A stretch of DNA of 64,000 nucleotides. It comes from Symbiotaphrina buchneri (Eukaryota; Ascomycota; Symbiotaphrinales; Symbiotaphrinaceae). Shown one piece after another: positions 10,273 through 22,101 of the stretch (position 1 is the first letter of the stretch; every line of letters starts with the position of its first letter). The notes below the pieces were generated by a model. The model was not told the origin of the DNA and ran no database searches. It saw nothing but the letters and a program-made list of their open reading frames with translations. Where the stretch lies: NCBI GenBank assembly GCA_001599915.1, contig BCIG01000010.1, forward strand, positions 62,001 to 126,000, written 5' to 3'. Both the position numbers and the translations under genes were made by a program.

Positions 10273-11875
10273 CTACAACCTTGCCCGGCTTTTCTCCTCA
10301 AACCTGAAGTCCTTCTCCGTAGCCATGACCTGTTTATTCAACACCCTCGGCCCCGCCTCTCCATCCTCTAGCCCATTCTTTGGCCCGCTGTCCTTCGTCC
10401 GCCAGCGCCACATGCGACCATACTCATTCTTTTCCTCTGGCTTCTCGATGATGCGCACTACCTCGCGACCGAGGATGGGCAAAAACTTGAAGCCGTGGCC
10501 CGAACCGCCAGAGCAGACCAGCAAGCCGGGGTCGGAGGGCACGCGGTCGATGAGGAATGAATTGTCGAGCGAGTCCGTGTACCAGCTATCACACATTGTC
10601 AGGAAGGTTCATTCCATTGTGTTTATAGATATGGGGTGCGCAGTTGCTTACCAGTTCCTGCACCCAGCGATACCAAACTCCGCCAACTCAGGTAAATTCT
10701 CTCTGACGAACGCCTTCAGGGTCTCCACCGCCTCCTTCGTCACCCTCGTCTCCATCTCCGCCGTATATTTCGTCTTCGGCACGCTGAGGCGGTACTGCTT
10801 CCCATCGCGTTCAATCGTCGCATAATTCGTGTACTTCTTGCCCCGGAAGCCGATCTTCATGATCCCGTCCTCCGTGCGCGGGAAGCCGCCAATGCCGGCC
10901 CCCTTGCTCCAGCCGCCCCACGCATAGACGGGAAAATTATCGGGCGCGAAGCGCTCCCACAGGTCTGGGCGGTCCTTGGGGAGCTGGAAGTAGACGACGC
11001 TGCCGGCGGTGGTCTCCAGGAGCGGCGCCACGGGCGGGTACAGCGACGGCGTCCAGCCGCCGGCAGCAAGCACGACCAGCTCGCCGCGATGCGCCTTCCC
11101 ATCAGCGGTCGTGAAGCCGACGGTCCTGCCACCCTCCTTGATGAAACTCTCGACCTTTCCTTCCTTGGGCCCGAGCACGAATTTGACGCCTTTCTGCCGG
11201 CACAGGTGCATGACCCATGCACACGCTTTACTCGCCTCGACAAAGCCCGCGGTGGTGTCCAACACGCCGACCAGACTCTGGCCCCTCTCTCTCCTCTTCA
11301 GCGCATCGAACTTCCGATCCCAGCCCTTCTCTCGCGCGCGCTTCTCATCATCCGGGTTTCCAATCACATACTGCGTCTCGCGCAGGCCCTCGGCCGTCAA
11401 GTTCGCCAGCGTCGACGTCTCGTGCTCGCTCAACTTGCCGTCTGCGCTGAGCCGCAAGAACCCACAGTTGTTCCAGACCTTGTCGCCGGGCTTGAGGCCC
11501 GCGGGTAGCTGCGTGGCGGGCGTCGATGCCAGCGCGGCGTTCCATGCTTCCCACGCGGGGATGCCCGCGAAGGCGAGCCGTTGGTATGCGAGCTCGTGCC
11601 CGTAGGAGAGCCGCATCACTTTGTTGAAGTCGGCGGAGGCGGCGTCGGCGCCTGCGCTGGTTGAGTAGCCGTTGGCGTGGTAGGGCTGCAGGTCAAAGAC
11701 GGTGATGTTGCTGTACGCATTTTCGGCGAGGTGCAGCGCTCTGGATTGGCTTGTCAGTGGTGCCTGCGTGTCACAGATGGTGAAAGGGGCAGAGAACTCA
11801 CGTTGAGAGACCGAAGACGCCAGCGCCGATGATGAGGATCGGTGCGTCTTTGGAGGGCGGGGTGATGGAAGGCAT
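10273..11875 (-). CDS. Peroxisomal FAD-dependent amine oxidase (sarcosine/pipecolate/fructosyl-amine oxidase family)
   Basis: Three exons (11802-11875, 10652-11740, 10273-10585) with good splice sites give 491 residues. The dinucleotide-binding motif is at residues 13-24 (ILIIGAGVFGLS), followed by HLAENAYSNITVFDLQ. Later marks are GRTVGFTTADGK, LVVLAAGGWTPSLYP, CWYTDSLDNSFLID and VCSGGSGHGFKFLPILGREV, the C-terminal FAD-contact region of the monomeric sarcosine oxidase family. The Cys of the CWYTD motif, created across the second splice junction, is the usual site of covalent FAD linkage in this family. The protein ends ARL, a type-1 peroxisomal signal. It would oxidise a secondary amine or glycated amino acid and release hydrogen peroxide. 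The exact substrate cannot be read. Confidence 0.9.
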
Positions 11876-12836
11876 GGCCGCTGATCTTTGTTCTGCTGAA
11901 CAGTATTCCGTTTTCTTACTTTCCTTTCTTATCTTGTAGAGCGCTGCAATATGGCTATGCGCCGCTTTCGACGTCTGTGTCCAACACCAAAATATTATAT
12001 TCTTCCCAGACTTCTCCACTCTGGAACGAACACAAAGAGACAAGAGGTCATGCAACACACCGCACGACACAAATCGCAAACATCCGTTCCCCTTCTGGAA
12101 GTATTGCTACACTATCACAGAGGATTATCGATTCGCAACGGCAATCCTCGGCTTCTGCGTCCAACCGCCGGCGTCTACCAGAAGCACCGCAAATCTACAG
12201 CGAACAACTGCGCCACCAAAATCCGGTAGTGTCGCAATATGCGCTTCAAAGAGTTCATGTCGGCACGCGGATCCGGCGCCCGAATGTTCAACGCGCGGGT
12301 TGGTTGGGAAAGGAGAAGCCCCGCTGATAAGATGTCGGCTATGCCCGAGGCTTTGTCCGACGATCTTCCCCGCCCGCCTACTGCCACAGGAGCTGGCTAA
12401 CTCGCGTTGACCTGCCTTGTATCTACGTTGGGCATACCGCTGGATGATTGGCCAGAGCGCTCTATAGGGCGCAGTTTCTAGGATGGAGGCTGCATGTTAT
12501 GGGAAAATATAGCTAGCTAGCTATCTGGTGTGCAGTGTTTCGGGGCTGCTACCCACTAGGAAGGGCTGCAGACCAGGACACTTCGTCCCCCAGATTGTGC
12601 TGTAGCGAGCAATATACATAGCGTCGTATCAAAAGAAAACAATTATTAGCACATCCATTTCCCTTCATTATTTATCCTGTGTCTCTTCCTGCTCTTCATA
12701 GCCTTCGTGATTTGCTCTCCCGCAGTTTCGCTTAGTAGTCCCGATACGCAAAAATTTCGCCTTTAAAAGGACTATTAAGCCCCACATAGTCTCTCGATGG
12801 TCTCTTATATTCCAACAGAAAAAGCAAAAAAAGAAA
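11876..12836. other. Intergenic region upstream of the FAD oxidase
   Basis: About 960 bp, including the FAD oxidase promoter. Short frames on both strands show no family features. A run of GCTAGCTAGCTA near 12510 is the only simple repeat noticed. Confidence 0.5.
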
Positions 12837-12908
12837 TGACCTACGCAGGGATCGAACCTGCAATCTTCTGATTCGTAGTCAGACGCCTTGCCATTGGGCC
12901 AGTAGGCC
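12837..12908 (-). tRNA. tRNA-Arg (anticodon ACG)
   Basis: Read on the minus strand, the 7-bp acceptor stem pairs GGCCTAC with GTAGGTC (one G-U). The anticodon stem TCTGA/TCAGA encloses the loop CTACGAA with anticodon ACG. The T arm is GCAGG-TTCGATC-CCTGC. The D arm is short, with GCC/GGC pairing. The discriminator base is A at 12837. No intron and no encoded CCA. A-to-I editing of the first anticodon base would let it read CGU, CGC and CGA. Confidence 0.95.
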
Positions 12909-13076
12909 TGTTCTTGTCATGTGACTTCAAAATATTTCATAAGGCCGTATATAAAACAAGATGGTATCGCATCGCAGCAAGCATATCCCAGACGCCGCAC
13001 ACCCATACCCAGAAATATAGGAATCCGCAGAGAGAGCAGACCAAGTCAACCGATCAAAGAACACCGTGACGGCACT

Positions 13077-15296
13077 TCAGCCCTCCCCCATCAACGACGT
13101 AAAACTCGTGTCCTGCCGGAGATCAAACATCGCCTCGAGCTCCATATCAAAATCCCCACCCGTCATCGGCCACTGCGCCGCACTAGCCAAGCTCTCGCCG
13201 AAATCCAGAGGATCCTCCGGCAACATCATCATGGGGCCTTCGTTCTGCCACTGCGCCGCTTGTTGCTGCTGCTGATACGCCTGTTGCTGGTGTTGCAGAC
13301 CCGTAGTCGACAGCCCCATTCCCGCCGCGCCCGCCTGCTGCTGGACGTTATGCAGGAACCTGCTGAAGCTGCTCTCCTCCTGGCGCATGACCTCCGCGTC
13401 TTTAGCGATGAACCATTTGAGCGTCGTGCCGGACAGCATTTCGAACGCGTCTCTACAGCCCGCCGCGCCGGGGAAGCGCTCGGCCAGCGCGGCGAGAACG
13501 CCGCTGCAACTCTGTGTTGCGTCCATCAGGTCGGCGAAGGACGTGCGGTCCCGGATCTCGGCGCTGTGCCAGAGGCAGTACATCATGCTCAGCCCGGCGA
13601 GGATGAGGTGGTGCACCCAGATCCATACGACGTCGATCTTCTGCTCGCGGTGCAGGATCTTGATGGCGCGGATGGCGTCGCACGAGGCGTCGAAGCAGAG
13701 CGAGAGCGCGGAGGAAGTGAGGCACGGGACGAGGGGGTTGGGGCGGTAGAGGAGAAGCTGTGCGTTGGCGTATTGCGCATCCCACCACGGCTGCGAGGCG
13801 AAAATGCTTTGGGGATGGGCTTTCGAGAGAGGTGGGATGCTGGAACGCCAGGCGTGAAGGCGCGGGACAATGTCCTGAATCCAAAGGCCGTAGTTCGGTT
13901 GAGGAGTTGCGAGCGTGTAGCCTTTGAGCTGGTGATAGAGCACATGCTTGATCTCGGACTCGAGACGGTAAAGACTTGTGACGTGATTTGCAAAACGACG
14001 GTGATGGATCGTGGTGTCATCGGGCGGAAGCTCGTGGCCGTCCTGCGATATGCCAATAGGGAACCAAGGATTCGGCATGCCGACGTTCGTACTTTGGTCC
14101 ACGACACCGAACGGTCGTCCTAAAGTGATTACCAAGAGACGGTCGAAATTGTAGGTTGTCCAGAACAAGCGGCGACGCTCTTCGAGAAGGGCTGGTGGAA
14201 GTGACAGTACGGCGTCCGATTCCCAGTGCAAGCCCATATCGATGCAAAGGCGAAGAGCAATACCACTGAGCTGCCAAAGGGACCCTTTCGATGGACATAA
14301 CGCAACATATTGGCAAATGAGCAGGATCGCACTGAGGGTATCTAGATCGCTCTTAGAGTAATTGAACACGGCATCCAATGACCGTAGCGCGGAGTTGAAA
14401 CACCCCTCACTCTGCAACGGGCGCCCGCCCTCGTTTGTAATCCCGCATAGACCGATCGCGAACACCATGTAAGCTATGAACAAGTCATGCTCAACGTCTT
14501 TCCGCTTCTGCGCATCAGGCGAAAATGAGTTTTTGTACACGCTGTTGACGGCTCTGTCGACCTGATGCCGCTCCAGAATGGTCGAATGAGGTGTCCGCTG
14601 CTGATAGTATACATCGATGATGTGGTCGGCAGCATGGCGCGGAGGTAACGAAGATGTTGTCGCAGGCGCGTTCGATGTCTGGATAGCATTTCTGGAACGG
14701 AATGTAGGCATAGGAGCGGTCAGATCGCATCTTATAGCTGCCATGACCATCTTTGCAAAAGTGATGCCGCTACTTGTGCCCATGAACCTTGGCTCACTGG
14801 TACTCTCCAACGCCACCAAGCCCATGGCTCTGACAAGATCACGGGGATCATCAGACTCGGAATCTCTTCTTTGTGAAGCGTTACCTCCATTCTGGTGGTT
14901 CTGAGATACCCTGATAGTAGAATGGTAATCGACCTGTGAAGTGTTTCGGCTGGTCACCATAGATTCAGATCCTTGGCCTTTTAACTCTTCCAGCTCAGCC
15001 TTCAGCCTTTCAACTTGAGCTTCGAGGTTGGAGACATAGCTCCTGGGGACCTCGGATTGTTTGCCAGCATGATAGCTGAGACAAGGCACATTCGCATTCT
15101 GACAGCTAGAACATTTTGGCAAACGGAGGTCACACTGTTGGGGAGGAAATAGACGACATGTCAGAGCTGCTATTGCCATAACATCTTATCTGAGAGCTAG
15201 AGTATTGCGCACCTTTTGCTTTCGTTTGCGACATCTCTGACAGGCGTTGGCGCTTCTACTTAACCTTGGCACGGGTTGAGGTGGGGTCTCGGACAT
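13077..15296 (-). CDS. Zn(II)2Cys6 transcription factor with coiled-coil linker, MHR and Gln-rich tail
   Basis: Two exons (15213-15296 and 13077-15134). The intron splits the zinc cluster: exon 1 ends ACQRCRKRKQK and exon 2 starts CDLRLPKCSSCQNANVPC, which restores the spacing C-x2-C-x6-C-x6-C-x2-C-x6-C. A leucine-heptad linker follows (YVSNLEAQVERLKAELEELK), as needed for dimer formation. The Fungal_trans domain is marked by LWQLSGIALRLCIDMGLH and RLFWTTYNFDRLLVITLGRP. The C-terminal region is Gln-rich (QHQQQAYQQQQQAAQWQ) and then acidic. The product is 713 residues. Longer in-frame starts exist up to 15500, but MSETPPQ is the best fit. It is divergent from 5-oxoprolinase, with about 415 bp between starts. 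Direct regulation of that gene is plausible and unproven. Confidence 0.92.
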
Positions 15297-15711
15297 GGCT
15301 CCGTCAATTCCAAGCTGCGTTGTTAGGGTTCTGGATCTGGCTCTCGTCGGTCGGCGATGCGAGCTCGACAACGGTCGGTCGTAGGAGATGCGAAGAGACG
15401 GAAAAGAGCGTCGGATTCGGAGGGGATGTCCACGTTGATATGGAAGTCCAGACGGTGGAGGAGCAACGATCCGGCCACATCGGAGCGCGCCTCCGACCAT
15501 CGCTTTTCTCCGACGGCACCATGCCAGTTTGAGTGTTAGGGCTCTGTCCGGTCGCCTAACCTTAGCATCGACCTTCCCTCCTTGTTGCTTCGAGCGTCAA
15601 TGATAGCAGACCGGTGGATCTGCCCTCCGATACCCCGTCTCGCATCAGGCCGACCGTTTGGATAGCCGGGAAATGCCACGCCGACTATCGTCACAGATGT
15701 TCCTCTTGGAC
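15297..15711. promoter_or_regulatory. Shared divergent promoter, Zn2Cys6 regulator / 5-oxoprolinase
   Basis: This is the roughly 415 bp between the two divergent start codons. It must contain both promoters. Several short frames here overlap each other on both strands and have no family features. No single operator could be picked out by eye. Confidence 0.4.
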
Positions 15712-18700
15712 ATGTATAAGGCTGATAATAGCCACGAAGCGGTAAGAAGTGGCATTGCGAGAATCGCCTCTTCATGGTCCTTGTCACAAAAATGCCTTCT
15801 TCCCAAAGTCGATATCTTCATAGACGTAAGTGCAGAAGAACCACCTCCATCGGATGGACCTCTCTGATAAGAATTGCAGCGTGGCGGGACTTTCACGGAC
15901 TGTATTGGGATTGCGCAAGATGGCAGCCAGGACGACATTGTAGTGAAGCTACTCTCGGTGGACCCGTCCAACTACGACGATGCTCCTACCGAAGGTATCC
16001 GAAGGATCCTCGAGATCTTCACAGGAGAGTCGGTGCCTCGGAAGACGAAGCTCGACACATCGCGCATTGGAGTCATACGGATGGGAACGTAAGCGGTGCA
16101 AATTCTACTGAAGATTACAATGCACTGACAGCCAAACAGGACTGTTGCCACCAATGCTCTCCTGGAACGCAAAGGCGAACCATCTGCCCTGCTAATCACC
16201 GAGGGCTTCAAAGATCTGCTAGCCATTGGCTACCAAGCCCGACCGAAACTATTCGATCTCACAATCAGCAAGCCTGATGTCTTGTATTCGGAGGTCGTCG
16301 AGGTGGAGGAGCGCGTGACGATGGAGGACTCCACCAAAGATCCGCTGCCAGAAGGCACCATCGACATCGCTTCGGACTCTGCTCTTCGCGTTGGGAAAAG
16401 TGGTGATATCGTACGGATATTGACGCCACTAAACCTGCAAAGGACGCGGCACTCGCTCAAAGAACTGTATGCCAAGGGTTATAGGAGCATCTGCATATGT
16501 CTAGCACACAGTTACAGTTTCCCAGATCATGAAGAGGCAGTCAGGGACCTTGCAGAAGAGGAGGGCTTCGCAAGCATATCTGTGTCCTCGACGCTGATAC
16601 CGATGATCAAGTTGGTTTCTCGAGGAATGAGTGCTACGGCTGATGCGTATCTCACGCCTGAGATCAAGAAATATATCGCTGGCTTCCGGAAGGGCTTTCA
16701 AGATGATTTGCGAAAGACGAGATGTGAATTCATGNAGAGCGATGGCGGGCTAAGTGGCATCGACAGGTGAATAGATATTCTACCACGCCGATTTCATGCT
16801 GCTTACTTACTTTGATTGCAGATTCTCCGGCCTTAGAGCTATTCTTTCGGGACCTGCTGGAGGAGTAGTCGGCTATGCAAGGACTAGCTTCCATAGCGAT
16901 GATGGCGTGCCTGTGATTGGCTTCGACATGGCAAGTGACCACTGATTATGCGGATATGGATTTGCTAACGACAACTGCAGGGCGGAACAAGCACTGACGT
17001 GTCCCGCTTCGACGGCGAGTATGAGCATGTGTTTGAAACTACAACGGCCGGTGTCACCATTCAGTCGCCGCAGTTGGACATTAATACGTGAGTATCCCGA
17101 CATCCCGACTTCGCGTGATAAAAGATCCTAACACCTCTTTAGTGTTGCTGCAGGCGGTGGCAGTATCCTTTTCTGGAGAAATGGTCTCTTCGCTGTTGGT
17201 CCGGAGAGTGCTGCCGCTCATCCAGGGCCGGCTTGTTATCGCAAGGGCGGGCCCTTGACTGTCACTGATGCCAATCTTTTCCTTGGGCGGCTGCTGCCCA
17301 AATATTTCCCTTCCATCTTTGGTCCTACCGAGGACCTTCCGCTTGACTATGAAATCACACAAAAGAAATTCCATGCTTTAGCCCAGCAGATCAACAAGGA
17401 GACTGGCGGGAAGATGACCCCTGAAGAGGTCGCGCATGGCTTCTTGGGAGTGGCAAACGAAGCCATGTGCAGACCTATCAGATCACTCACCGAAGGCAAG
17501 GGCTATGATGTCTCTGCACATAGACTGGCCGTGTTTGGCGGTGCCGGCGGACAGCATGCCTGTTCCATTGCTGCCAAACTCGGGATCCATACTGTCGTCA
17601 TACACAAATACTCGAGCATTCTCTCGGCGTTCGGAATGGCACTTGCAAGTCTTGTGCAAGAGATACAGGAGCCCGCGTCTTTGGTTCTGGGTCCCGATTC
17701 TGAAGAAGAGATTGCTAGCCGATTCAGTACGTTGCAAAAACGAGCAGAAGAGGAGCTTCTCAAGCAAGGAATTGCCCGCCGGCAAGACATCGAAATGCAA
17801 CTCTTCCTCAATCTCCGCTACGATGGTAGTGACACACAAATAATGGTACCCAAACCAGAAGACGGCGACTTCAAATCCTCCTTTGAGGCCAAACACAAAC
17901 GCGAGTTCACCTTCTTGCTTCCCAACAGAGACATTGTCATCGATGACATCCGTGTCCGCGCCGTCGCCAAGGAAAACGATCGTCAGATGGACAATGTGTT
18001 CGCCGAGCTTGCGAGCCAGCAACCTGTTCCTGTAAAGCCATCGAGTGAAGTGGTTCAGACGTACTTCACTGACGGCGGTTGGCGCGAGACACATGTATAC
18101 CAACTCACCCATCTTGTTCCAGGGAACTTGATCAAAGGGCCTGCCGTCATCATCGACAAGACACAAACCATAGTCGTGACACCAGCCTCTACAGCTAAAG
18201 TCCTCAAGGACCACATAATCCTCCAGGTTGGCGTGGAGAGGAGCTCTAAGCTGCCTACTCCAACCGCTCTCACCAAGCCTGATCCAGTCCAACTATCCAT
18301 CTTCGGTCACCGTTTCATGTCCATTGCCGAGCAGATGGGCCGGACGCTGCAAAAGACCGCCGTTAGCATCAACATCAAAGAACGTCTTGACTTTTCATGT
18401 GCCATCTTCGGGCCTGATGGTGGTCTGGTCGCCAACGCTCCACATATTCCCGTGCATCTGGGTAGCATGCAGTACGCAGTAAAGTACCAGCATGAGAAGC
18501 ACGGGAAGACGCTGAAGCCGGGAGATGTGCTGGTATCCAACCACCCGATAGCTGGCGGGACACATTTGCCAGATATCACGGTCATCACACCGGTATTCAG
18601 CAAAAAAGATGGAGACATCGTGTTTTACACAGCATCGAGAGGCCACCACAGAGATATCGGTGGGTATGGTGGTATCTCTGGCAATGCCACCGCGACAGAG

Positions 18701-19965
18701 ATATGGCAAGAAGGAGCATCCATCATCTCCTTCAAGCTAGTTTCGAATGGCGTGTTCGACGAAGAAGGCATTACGAAGATTCTGGTCGTAGAGCCGGCCA
18801 AGTATCCCGACTGCGTAGGCAGCAAGAGCATCAAAGACAACTTGTCGGACCTCAAAGCGCAGGTAGCCGCCAACTCCAAGGGTGCTCTCCTCATTCAAGA
18901 CCTCTTTGAGTACTACGGCCGGGAGGTCGTGCAGGTAGGCACTGTTCCACAGGTAACTGATATTCCCCAGCTAATTATCTCCTGCCGCAGTTCTACATGC
19001 ACTCGATCCGCTCCAACGCCGAAGTCGCCGTCCGGAACTTCCTCAAAGACACCTACAAGCGCATTGGCGGGCGACCACTCACAGCGCTCGACCACATGGA
19101 CAACGGCACGCCGATCCGCGTGACCATCCGGATCCACCCCGACGGCAGCGCCGACTTCGACTTCACCGGCACCGGTCCGGAAACACTCGGTAACGGCAAC
19201 GCGCCCAAATCCGTCTGCCTCTCCGCAATCATCTACTGCCTACGCTGTCTAATCAACGAGGACATCCCTTTGAACCAAGGCTGCCTCGCCAGCATCGCGG
19301 TGATCAACCCGGAAGGCTCGATCCTCAACCCCAGCTACAACGCGGCCGTCTACAGCGGCAACACGCAGACGTCGCAGCGCGTCGTCGACGTCATCCTCAA
19401 AGCGTTCCGCGCCTGCGCCGCGAGCCAGGGCTGCATGAACAGCCTGGGCTTCTTCGGCGGCCGCGACGCCGCGCCGGGCCAGGGCTACAAGTTCGCCTAT
19501 GGAGAAACCATCTGCGGCGGTGCCGGTGCGGGGCCCACCTGGGACGGCGCCAGCGCGGTCCATACCCACATGACTAACACGCGCATCTCGGACATCGAGA
19601 TCCTGGAGAAGCGGTATCCGATCGTGGTGCGCGAGTTCTCCCTGCGGCAGGGCAGTGGTGGCCGTGGCGCGCACCGCGGCGGCTTGGGCATTGTGCGTGT
19701 CGTCGAGGCAAGAGAGCCCCTCACGTTTAGTATGATTAGCGAGCGCAGGGTGGTGAGGCCGTATGGTCTCAAGGGTGGGGAGCCCGGCCAGGCCGGCGAG
19801 AATTTGATTAGGCGTGTAGACGCCGGCTTGGGCAAGAAAGGCCGCATTGTGAGTCTAGGCCCCCGTGGCTTGGTCAGGCTGCAGAAGGGCGATCAGTTCA
19901 TTGTCAAGAGCCCCGGTGGAGGCGGCTGGGGTACGCCCCCTGAAGGGGTGCTGGAGGAGGAGTAG
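15712..19965 (+). CDS. OXP1: 5-oxoprolinase (ATP-hydrolysing), hydantoinase A/B fusion
   Basis: Seven exons: 15712-15825, 15880-16088, 16140-16766, 16822-16930, 16981-17087, 17143-18934 and 18991-19965, totalling 1311 codons. That matches the usual length of the eukaryotic enzyme near 1290. The enzyme opens 5-oxoproline to glutamate using ATP in the gamma-glutamyl cycle, in the cytosol. Marks in order: the nucleotide-binding loop [11 protein letters not shown] made across the first junction, [43 protein letters not shown], then the HydB half with [29 protein letters not shown] and [10 protein letters not shown]. Intron 4 has a GC donor (ATG|GCAAGT...CTGCAG). Base 16735 is N in codon nAG, within what is normally MQSDGG. 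The start is uncertain: a second ATG at 15792 reads MPSSQ but is one base out of frame with KVDIFID. Confidence 0.93.
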
Positions 19966-20231
19966 TGGCTGGGCGAGACGGCGGGATGCAGGTCAGGATG
20001 GAGACGGGTGCTTTGTTTGGCAATTGTAGTGTGTATGGTATATGTATGTATCTCTGAAGCAAACGCCCTGAAAGGATATAAAGCCCGGTGATACTGCGTG
20101 CCTCCGGCCCACAGATGCGGACACCCTCCTGCTCGAACCCGCTGCAGTCATGTCCAATATATACAGTGATCCCACGCTCGTCCCACTCAAAAGGAAAGCC
20201 TCTGGCAGACAACAGTCCTCTAACTCTAGGC

Positions 20232-21382
20232 CTACGCCGTCTTGCCCACCCACATGCGACTCTGCACACCTCCATCTCCTTTATTCCGCTGCACCCAGCC
20301 GCCATCATGCGCAAACACGACCTCCACACCGGCCTGTTCCAGGCTGCGTATACGATCAATCGTCTTCTCCGCCAGCGCGCGGTCTGTGTGGATGCAGCAG
20401 ATATGGCCGTGCTCATCCTCCCAGCTGCCAATGGCGCGCTCGCCCGTGAGCAGGCGGCGGTCATGGCAGGCGTCGCCGGCGAGATAGAGGAGCTGCTGCG
20501 TGGGTGTCGTTGTTGCTGCAGAGGAGGACGTCGAAGATGTGGAAGTGGTCCGGCAGAGCATGTTGATGTGCCCAGGCAGGTGGCCCGGCGCGTCGACGAT
20601 CAAGCAGCTGCCGTCGCCGAAGATGTCGAGGGTGTGCGGGAGGTAGGGCTCGAGCGGCTTCCAGGGGGCAGAGAAGTTTGCGCCTGTGGAGGGTTTGTGG
20701 GGGCCGGAGGGGATGGGGCTTGGTGTGGAGGGCGAGGCGAGCTCGATGGTGCGGTCCGTAGGGAGCAGGTCCGCTTCGAAGTGCGAGTGCGAACCGTGCC
20801 CGGCGGTGAAGGTCCCGGCTAGGACGTCCTGGGACCCCGGTCCTACGACGAAGGTGCTGTTCGGGAAGTCGCGAGGTTCGCCAATGTGGTCCCAATGGAC
20901 CTGTGGAGGAAGCTCAGGTCAGCATCAGTGCGTTTAGAGTGGAGGGGGTGTGGTGTGGTAGGGGTCCACTTCAAGAGATGGAAAACAGCACGTACATGCG
21001 AATAAATGACATAATCGATATCAGCCGGCGTCAATCCACCGACCGCCAGGCTCTTGACGACATCAGGCTCCGTTATGAGCGGTTGACGCGTCTCTATATG
21101 CTTCTGAATTGGTTCGGGGTATCTCTTCACGTCTCTCCGCAGACCCAGGTCAAACACGACTCGCGTCTTCTCTGCCGTCGTAGCATCTTCATGCTCAATC
21201 AAAAACGATAATGAAGGAACAGTGTGCCGTCCATTGGGATCAGAAGGTGTGACAAAGAACTTCTCCGGCAAGGTGAGTACGCCCGCTGAGAGCGCGTGCA
21301 CGGTGACGGTTGCGGTTGAGCTCGCGGAGTCGTCGATAGGGGGTGTTGGGGGTCCGACAACAGGGACACTGAGACCGCCCAT
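20232..21382 (-). CDS. Metallo-beta-lactamase-fold hydrolase (lactonase-like)
   Basis: Two exons (20996-21382 and 20232-20900) joined by GTACGT...CAG give 351 residues. The splice junction itself creates the metal motif: exon 1 ends YSH and exon 2 starts VHWDHIGEP, giving HVHWDH, the canonical HxHxDH. Further metal ligands are probably His in GHLPGHINM, Asp in LAGDACHDRR and the late His in VVFAHDGGW. The central part, VVGPGSQDVLAGTF...FEADLLP, and the order of motifs resemble the N-acyl-homoserine-lactonase/quorum-quenching branch and fungal cluster-associated MBL hydrolases. No signal peptide, so probably cytosolic. The substrate cannot be named. An in-frame ATG at 21439 would add 19 residues. 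The gene is divergent from the C2H2 regulator. Confidence 0.88.
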
Positions 21383-21439
21383 TCTGCTCAATTCTATAAG
21401 ATAAATCTCGGACGACTCAACCCTCCTACTGCCCGGCAA

Positions 21440-22101
21440 TTGCAGTCACATGAAAGAGGAGAGTGGTCATTATAAGGGAGAGTGTCGCTGTTGTATGCAC
21501 ACTCCATGCCGCAGAGGGCTGTGGGGTTGAAATCTGGTTTACCCCACGCGCTCAGCTACCGACTGGGCACAACGGTGCACAATCCCAACACGGAAACCGT
21601 GTGTCAGATGAACCTCGGATATTGCGATTTCGGGCTAGAATTGCTTTTGGAGAAGCCCGCGGTTGTCGACTGCGGACCATTGTTACATCGGGCCTGCCGC
21701 CGGCAGATGGCTGGGAGAGGGGGTGTGTGCGGAGATGCATCGGAGCACAAGACAACGCGGAGGAGCATTACAACACCGATTTACAACAATGCACACAAAT
21801 GAAAACTGTTCACGCTATTGGATGTTCCCACATAGATTAGAATTACAGCTACACACCTGCTCTGAGAATCTTGGAGCGTGGAATAACATAGAGACCGTTA
21901 TTGGGGTTCGACCATTCATTTTCCTCCTCATTCGTACGAGCGGGGAGGATTGTTAGTCTGGGATCCAGTTAGACTAGCATTTGGGTTGGCACAAACGGCA
22001 TACATCATCGCAAGTTGGCAGCAGGCAGAACTTTTGGTAGGCTCCCTTGGCTTCGGGGGCTTTAGCTAACTGGTGGGGTTGGGAGGGTATTATTGTAGTG
22101 G
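21440..22101. other. Divergent promoter between the MBL hydrolase and the C2H2 regulator
   Basis: About 660 bp with only short overlapping frames and no recognisable product. It contains both promoters. Confidence 0.5.

Noticed and set aside
12500-12525. GCTAGCTAGCTA run considered as an operator
   Set aside because: It is a short simple repeat far from any start codon.
12921-14123. A 400-codon plus-strand frame rich in Arg, His and Leu
   Set aside because: It is antisense to the large exon of the Zn2Cys6 regulator, which has clear domains; the composition is that of a GC-rich shadow.
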